The position numbers and the translations under genes are program-made. From the NCBI GenBank assembly GCA_022385805.1, contig MU277802.1, positions 2,330 through 28,194 on the forward strand: 25,865 nucleotides of DNA. Direction: 5' to 3'. This document shows, one piece after another, positions 21,101 through 25,865 of this stretch (the first letter of the stretch is position 1; each line of letters begins with the position of its first letter). The notes beneath the pieces were generated by a model. The model was not told the origin of the DNA, searched no databases, and saw only the letters and a program-made list of their open reading frames with translations. The stretch is from Pilatotrama ljubarskyi (Eukaryota; Basidiomycota; Agaricomycetes; Polyporales; Polyporaceae).

Positions 21101-22132
21101 CAATCTGAGCTCGGCGATCTCGCCAAGTGCGAGATTCGCCTGAAGACGACTACCGCCGAAGCAGAGGAGAAGCTATCCCGCAAGACGGTGGAACGGCGCG
21201 GCGAGAAGCTCGTCTGGTCGACGGAGGGTGCCTCGAAACTGCCCGTGCGGCAGCGCTACGCCTCAGCGCTACTCATCTCTTTCCGCGACGCGTCGGGCTT
21301 CAAGAGCTCGGGGAGGAAGGCGCTCGGCGTGCTCTGGCTCCGCGACATCGTCGACCGCGCGGAGGGCCCGGTGGAGGTGTCGCTCTGGCGGGCGAAAGAC
21401 GGCGACTACTCGCGCCTGAAGCTCAACTACGTGCCCCCAAACGGCGACCTCTCGTACTGGGACAGTGACAACAAGAAGATCGAGCGCGTTGGAATCGTCA
21501 CGCTCGACCTCGTGTTCTGGCCCGGCATCTCGGAGAAGCACCACGAGATGCTGAGCGGGGCGGGATCGAAGAAGCGCGCGGCCTGGGACGAGTACAACAG
21601 GCAGAAGTCGGCTGGCTTCCGCGACGCCATTGGCGAGCTCGCCACGCAGGTCCCGCAGGACCATCAGGCGAGCTCGAGCCGCGAGACGCAGGAGCGGGAC
21701 GGGGAGCAGATGGGCCCTGAGAAAACGGATGAGACGATGACTGACGGTCCGGTGAATACGCAGGAGGGCGACGACGAGGACGCGGGGCAGGATGAGGAGG
21801 GCCACGGCACGAACACGATCGTCTCGGCAGACGACGTAGAAGTTGAGTCGCAGGCGCAAGCCGACGGCGAGTCAGGCGAAGAGGAGCAAGATGGAGAGAG
21901 CGAGAAGTCGGGAGACGGTGACAGCGGGAAGAAGAAGCGCGGTGTGATCGGGAAAATAAAGGACTGGCGGCAGCACGAGAAGGAGCTGCACCGCGACCAC
22001 CGCGGCATCATGCAGTTCAAGCCGGCGCGCACTGCGGAGTGGCTGAAGGACAATGTCGAGGACGGCGCGCATGCAGTGAAGGAGCGCTTCAAGATGAAGG
22101 CGCGGCACCCTGATGTCGAGACCGAGGTCTGA
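18155..22132 (+). CDS. Mug190-like SMP and C2 domain protein
   Basis: A ten-exon model (18155-18922, 18978-19243, 19297-19349, 19408-19480, 19537-19748, 19798-19878, 19942-20120, 20172-20635, 20696-20873, 20927-22132) sums to 3480 bp, 1159 aa, in phase throughout. Near residues 130-175 lies a hydrophobic hairpin (SIGYISAAFVASFVF, LCLLPPAFLSYALLF). Residues about 205-455 form an SMP lipid-transfer domain (WANAVIRGLWPIL, VEFFLGMKGVYGFRV, FISGFISSALDTAA). C2A follows at about 460-565, with acidic loops KKMD, SDPYV and WDSDRMSVDD that could bind calcium. A second C2 at about 645-790 is interrupted by a Lys/Glu/Asp-rich insert. Another beta-rich, C2-like region precedes a long acidic tail. The order matches fungal Mug190 and tricalbin-type proteins that tether the ER to other membranes and move lipids; that role is inferred. 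It converges with the RPC6 gene. Confidence 0.88.
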
Positions 22133-22473
22133 GCCCTCCGAAGCATGGCTGCTGGAATGGAAGTTTCCATGAGGTTTTTGGACCCACGATGTACTCTATA
22201 CACCTTTCATGTTCGATACCCCCGCATGTATAACAGTCAGTGTACGGACGAATGGAGTATGAACTGAATACCCTTTTCCCAACTCTCGACTCTCGAGCGC
22301 CGTCACTGCGAGCTCGTACACGCTCGACGTGTGTATGCCTATACCTTGCGTGCCAATACGGTTCTATCGACATGCGGACCATAACCACACGGAAAGCAAC
22401 ACTCGCCTATTGGCAATATGAACGCCGGACATGCGTCGATACATGAATCTGCCCTTGATCCTTCATATGTCTC

Positions 22474-24451
22474 TCATCCCTGAGCGACGTCTGCCGCAAT
22501 GAGCCAGGTACCGTAGTATGTGCACTCCTGGGGGTTGACGGGTCCGCCGGGCTTGCAGAAGTCGAATGTTGGGCATCGCACGCAGGGTGCCTGCGACAGG
22601 CCGTGCGCGGCGCGCTCTTGCCGTACGGCGCGGTACATATACGCGCCGCCCCCACCATAGTCGGTGTATGCGTCTGCGAAGGCATGCGAAGGCCCCGGGG
22701 CGGGCGAGGATGAGCGCGAGCGCTTCGACTTGGACTTCGCTTTTGACTTGGATTTGGATTTCGAGGAGCGGGAGGAGGACTTGGACTTGGAGCGCGAGCG
22801 CGAGCGGCGGTCTGCGTCCGAATCCGAGCCAGAGTCGGAGTCGGACTCTGAGCCGGATGAGGACTCGGAGTCCGTGTCGTACTTGCGCCGTTTCTTGCTC
22901 TTGCTCTTGCCCTTGCTCCGGCTCTTGCGCTTCCGCTTCTCCTCCTCGTCGCTCATCTCGACGTCGTCGTCCTCGCTGTTGTCCCGCGAGCGCTTCTTCC
23001 TCTTCTTGTCCCTCGGCCTCTCTCGGTCCTCCTCGTCCTCGCTGGCGCTGCTCGCGTCGCGGCTCTTGCGCTTCTTACGGCGACGCCGCCTTTCCTTTTC
23101 GTCCTCGCTCTCGCTCTCGGACCCGGACTCTGTCTCAGAGCCGGAATCGGACTCCGAGGTGGAACGACTCCGCTTGCTGCGCTTCCGCTTCCGCTTGGGC
23201 GAGTCGTCGTCCTCGCGCGACTTGCGCTTCGGCCGGCGCGAAAGCTCGCGGTCGTCGTCGCTCGCCTCGGCAGCATTGGGATCCTCGGAGGTGTCCCACA
23301 TCGTCGCACCGAAGGCGGGGACCTGTGAAGGTGATCTCAACAGGAGTCAAGTGTCAGGACGACAGGCGGACATACCCGCTCGATTTCGCCGTCGAGGACG
23401 AGTACGTTGAGGAGCATTTCGACGTGTTCGACGCTGAGCTGCGTTTCGGTAATGCGGCTCTTGCTGAGGAAGGTGAGGATCTGCTGCGCCGTGGGGTACG
23501 ATGGGGCTGCGGAGATGGGATAGAGCAACCCAGAGGACGACGAAGGATCGCCGCCTTTAGGTTTAGGAGCGCTCTGTGAGCAGAATCATAAGCCTGAGCC
23601 TTGGTTCGCCGAAGGGAGAAGGTATACGGACCCGATCGCGGATGAAGCGCAGGCAGGCGCTGCAAAGGAGCTTGATGAACTCGGTATCGAGCTCGTTGTC
23701 GGTGTACCATGGCCCTCCGGTCATTTCTACCGACGGCTCCAAGTGCGCGAGCATGTAGATCTTCCGTGTCGGGAACTATTCGTCGGGGGACAAGTGATCC
23801 GTTCAGGCCGCTTTACCAAGAGCGAGGAGAGAAGAAAGCAGACCTTGACAGACTTTACAGCCTTGATGAGCTGCTTTTGGGTGAGCGATTTGAGACAGCG
23901 GTCGATCACCGTCTGGTGGAGTTCGGTCTTGGCCTTCAAGTGTTTCGTCCAGATTCCTTGATGAAGTGATGAGGCCGTGGGCTGTGTCATTCGATGAGGA
24001 CACTCACCTTCATTCCCTGCAGCCTGGATATAGCTCAAGATCATGGACTCCTCTCCGCTCATGTCCTTCTTGCTATGACCTCCGATGAGTGGGTACGCCC
24101 GCGAAAGGCAGCGGTAGACTCACACATCGAGCTCCTTTTTCATGACAGCCCGGAATGACACAGCGCCTTTCGTGTCTTTCATCGCTTTCAACAAGCCCTG
24201 AATCGCTAACGTTAGCCATCCACCCTCGCCGCTCGAATCGCTACTCACTGTGCCCAGCAGGAAGTTGAGCGCGGCGGTACGCGCCGCGGGATCCGGGATG
24301 AGGGCCTCGCATTCTTTCTGCGTGAGTGTCTGCACAGACAATCAGCACCTTCATACAAGCCATGCCGTAGAGAAAATCGTACTTTCTTGGGGTCGGCGAG
24401 GGCAGCCTGGTGCAGCCTCTGCTCAAGCGGGTTGAGCTTCCGCCCGCTCAT
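22474..24451 (-). CDS. RPC34: RNA polymerase III subunit RPC6 (Rpc34 homologue)
   Basis: An eight-exon model (24451-24383, 24329-24249, 24197-24124, 24072-24008, 23956-23844, 23775-23632, 23573-23376, 23322-22474) sums to 1593 bp, 530 aa, with introns of 51-68 bp. Winged-helix blocks are present in order: AVSFRAVMKKEL; GIWTKHLKAKTELHQTVIDR and KSLTQKQLIKAVKSVK; then KIYMLAHLEPSVEMTGGPWY. The C-terminus, APCVRCPTFDFC...ECTYYGTWL, carries the four Fe-S-type cysteines (about 495, 498, 504, 515). RPC6 is part of the RPC3-RPC6-RPC7 subcomplex that acts in Pol III initiation. Known RPC6 proteins are about 315 residues. The excess here is one low-complexity insert of about 210 residues. One donor is GTCTGC. 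Confidence 0.92.
22670..23310 (-). repeat. Low-complexity SR/KS/DE-rich coding insert in RPC6
   Basis: Residues about 260-470 of the RPC6 model are almost entirely Ser, Arg, Lys, Asp and Glu, with runs such as SESDSGSETESGSESES and SRSRSKSKSSSRSSKSK. It is all within one open exon and the frame is kept on both sides, so it is a real coding insert rather than an intron. It sits between the last winged-helix region and the conserved YMYRAV segment. Confidence 0.85.
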
Positions 24452-24890
24452 CGTGGCGCGGTGCGTGGGCCTCTTGCAGCTATGACAATCGCCTGTGTGG
24501 CCGCTGTTTCTCTTGAACCACTCTTCTACTCCCGACAACGCATGAGAAGAGGACGGAGAGGACAGCGAGCGAGTGCAGAACGGTGTTGGCCCACGCGAAG
24601 GAGGACGCCGCCTTGAGTCAATATATGTACCGTAAATCCTTCCCGGTCTCCCGGCCCGATCGTGGGATACGGGCGCTAGTCCGACCACATCGGCGCTTAT
24701 GACTCGTTGCGAGCGTAGTTTACGTTGTGGACTCCGAGATACCCTACTCTGAGCATGAACACGCGTACGACGTTTCCTCCTTCCTTATGTCTAGGACTTA
24801 CGGAGAGTCCTGTAAACGCCGAGATGGTGCCCTTCGTGAGGTTGCTGATGTACAGCGACCATACTCACTAGTGACTAGACACCGGGGGCA
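24452..24890. other. RPC6 upstream region, no supported gene
   Basis: Short frames only; none has a recognisable domain. This stretch should hold the RPC6 promoter. No clear TATA box was seen near the start codon, as is common for housekeeping genes. Confidence 0.4.
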
Positions 24891-25470
24891 CGGCACTGTG
24901 TAACAACCTGTCCCACTTGGGTCACACTCTCATCACAGTCCAAGTGCGATTTTGATGTAACGAGATGTCACATCTGAAACAAAGCAGTAAACCAATTGGT
25001 TTGTGAGTACACGCTGAGCCTTGGTGAGACAGCAAAAGACAGTCTAGTCACATAAGGCTTGTGTTCACAATGTAACATTGCGTTACACAGAAATAAAAAA
25101 ATTCAGTGGCACAGACGTGAATTTTGCATGAATAATGTGTGCAACACTGTAGACCACCTATTGGAAACAGGTTATCCATATGAATCCCATTGAGTGTGGT
25201 ACAGTGGATGTGATTACTTGTAGCACATTGTATATACTCTGATGTGTGTATCTCATGTTTCCTGCGTGCCACACACCTTCAGGATGATCGTAACATTGAG
25301 AATGTGATACTGATGCAATCGCTCACTGCATACAAACCATCAGAGTAATATCACCCAAGCACCATTTTGTCTGTAATCAGCGTGTTGTAGGAATGACTTT
25401 GTAGAGCAACAATACGATTGAGATCCGGATGTTATCAAAGTGACCCCAGGAAATACAATTTAATTGAGGC
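24891..25470. other. AT-richer segment, possibly repeat-derived
   Basis: Base composition shifts to clearly lower GC than the genes to the left. There are several TGTAAC/GTTACA-type motifs, including a near-palindrome TGTAACATTGCGTTACA at 25070-25086. The only sizeable frame (25272-25048, minus) has no recognisable features. It could be an LTR or other transposon end, but no second copy is in the window. Confidence 0.35.
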
Positions 25471-25473
25471 CTT

Positions 25474-25483
25474 CATATAAATG
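25474..25483 (+). promoter_or_regulatory. Putative TATA box
   Basis: CATATAAATG, followed after about 20-40 bases by an A/C-rich leader and then two successive ATGs. It could drive the open frame that runs off the window. Confidence 0.45.
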
Positions 25484-25583
25484 GGCTGTCTTGTCCTGAC
25501 AACAACTACTCCTAAAACCTCTACCAGAGATATCACTATGATCTATACCTTCGCCATGAACAACACTACCATTAACTGTGCTG

Positions 25584-25865
25584 ATGACTGACTACACTAC
25601 CACCACCACAACCAATCTACTACTAAGCATTACAGCCGCTGTATGTGTGCCTTCAGAAAGTGAAGGTGTGCTCATCGGACGAGCCGCTTGTGCTAAACCA
25701 ATGCTCTCCGCCTCGGGGCGTGAGCACAGGTGCATCAGCTATGTTAGGCTAATGCTCTCCAACTCTCGAGGTGAGCACCGGCCCGTCAGCTGTGTTAAGC
25801 TAATGCTGTCTGAGGCTCGACGTGAGCACAGGCCCGTCAGCTGTGTTAAGCTAATGCTGTCCGCT
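25584..25865 (+). CDS. Partial ORF built on a 17-residue tandem repeat
   Basis: From the ATG at 25584 the frame is open for 94 codons to the window edge. It starts MTDYTTTTTTN, passes through a mixed segment, and then enters 51-bp tandem repeats read as MLS-x-x-R-x-EHRPVSCVKL. A short frame with its own ATG at 25538 lies just upstream and would be an upstream ORF. Because 51 is divisible by three, the repeat stays in frame whatever its copy number. Whether this is translated is unknown; no family recognised. Confidence 0.3.
   Translation, partial: MTDYTTTTTTNLLLSITAAVCVPSESEGVLIGRAACAKPMLSASGREHRCISYVRLMLSNSRGEHRPVSCVKLMLSEARREHRPVSCVKLMLSA
25700..25865. repeat. 51-bp minisatellite (3 units plus partial)
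   Basis: Units begin at 25700, 25751 and 25802, with a 13-base fourth at 25853 cut by the window edge. Each opens AATGCT and ends near TGTTAAGCT (TGTTAGGCT in unit 1). Units 2 and 3 are closer to each other than to unit 1. Confidence 0.9.

Noticed and set aside
22566..23579. Plus-strand frames of 337 and 248 codons
   Set aside because: Antisense to the Ser/Arg/Lys/Asp-rich RPC6 exon; low-complexity codons leave the complementary frames open.
1..25865. CRISPR array, rRNA or bacterial operon structure
   Set aside because: Dense short GT-AG introns and eukaryotic families throughout; the repeats seen are a minisatellite, microsatellites and TIR elements, not spacer-separated repeats.

Overview
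The window looks like nuclear DNA of an Agaricomycete (mushroom-forming basidiomycete), most likely a polypore. The signs are many 46-76 bp GT-AG introns, high-GC coding exons, a secreted A1 aspartic peptidase of the polyporopepsin type, an F-box/LRR-type protein, and a KDZ (CxC2-type) transposase remnant. All gene models below were spliced by hand; exon phases were checked arithmetically, but nothing was aligned to a database.

The left 10.3 kb is transposon-rich accessory sequence. It holds a CTTCGCA-motif array (1-75, motif inverted at 485-620), a KDZ transposase fragment (772-1158, minus), part of a gene ending in a SUMO-interacting-type motif (1178-1986, plus), an unrecognised seven-exon gene (from 2254, plus) whose one oversized intron carries a tRNA-like insertion, and a fragment of a repeat-associated protein (about 4415-4815, minus). 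Next comes a long minus-strand gene (about 9573-5781). It is interrupted by one of two inverted copies of a 0.48-kb terminal-inverted-repeat element (A 7218-7704, B 9803-10286). Element A sits in coding sequence, and its TIRs supply GT and AG splice signals that would restore the frame. This is the most interesting observation here.

The right part is core genome: an F-box/LRR-like gene (12437-10640, minus), a secreted aspartic peptidase with 11 exons (15439-13472, minus), a poorly resolved stretch (15.6-18.1 kb, with microsatellites), a Mug190-like SMP/C2 membrane-contact-site protein (18155-22132, plus, 10 exons, 1159 aa), and convergent to it the RNA polymerase III subunit RPC6/Rpc34 (24451-22474, minus, 8 exons, 530 aa). 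The RPC6 protein has about 210 residues of SR/KS/DE-rich sequence inserted before its Fe-S C-terminus. The last kilobase is AT-richer and ends in a TATA-led open frame made of 51-bp tandem repeats that runs off the window.

The genes do not form a pathway. The window reads as a boundary between a transposon-laden accessory segment and a housekeeping segment.
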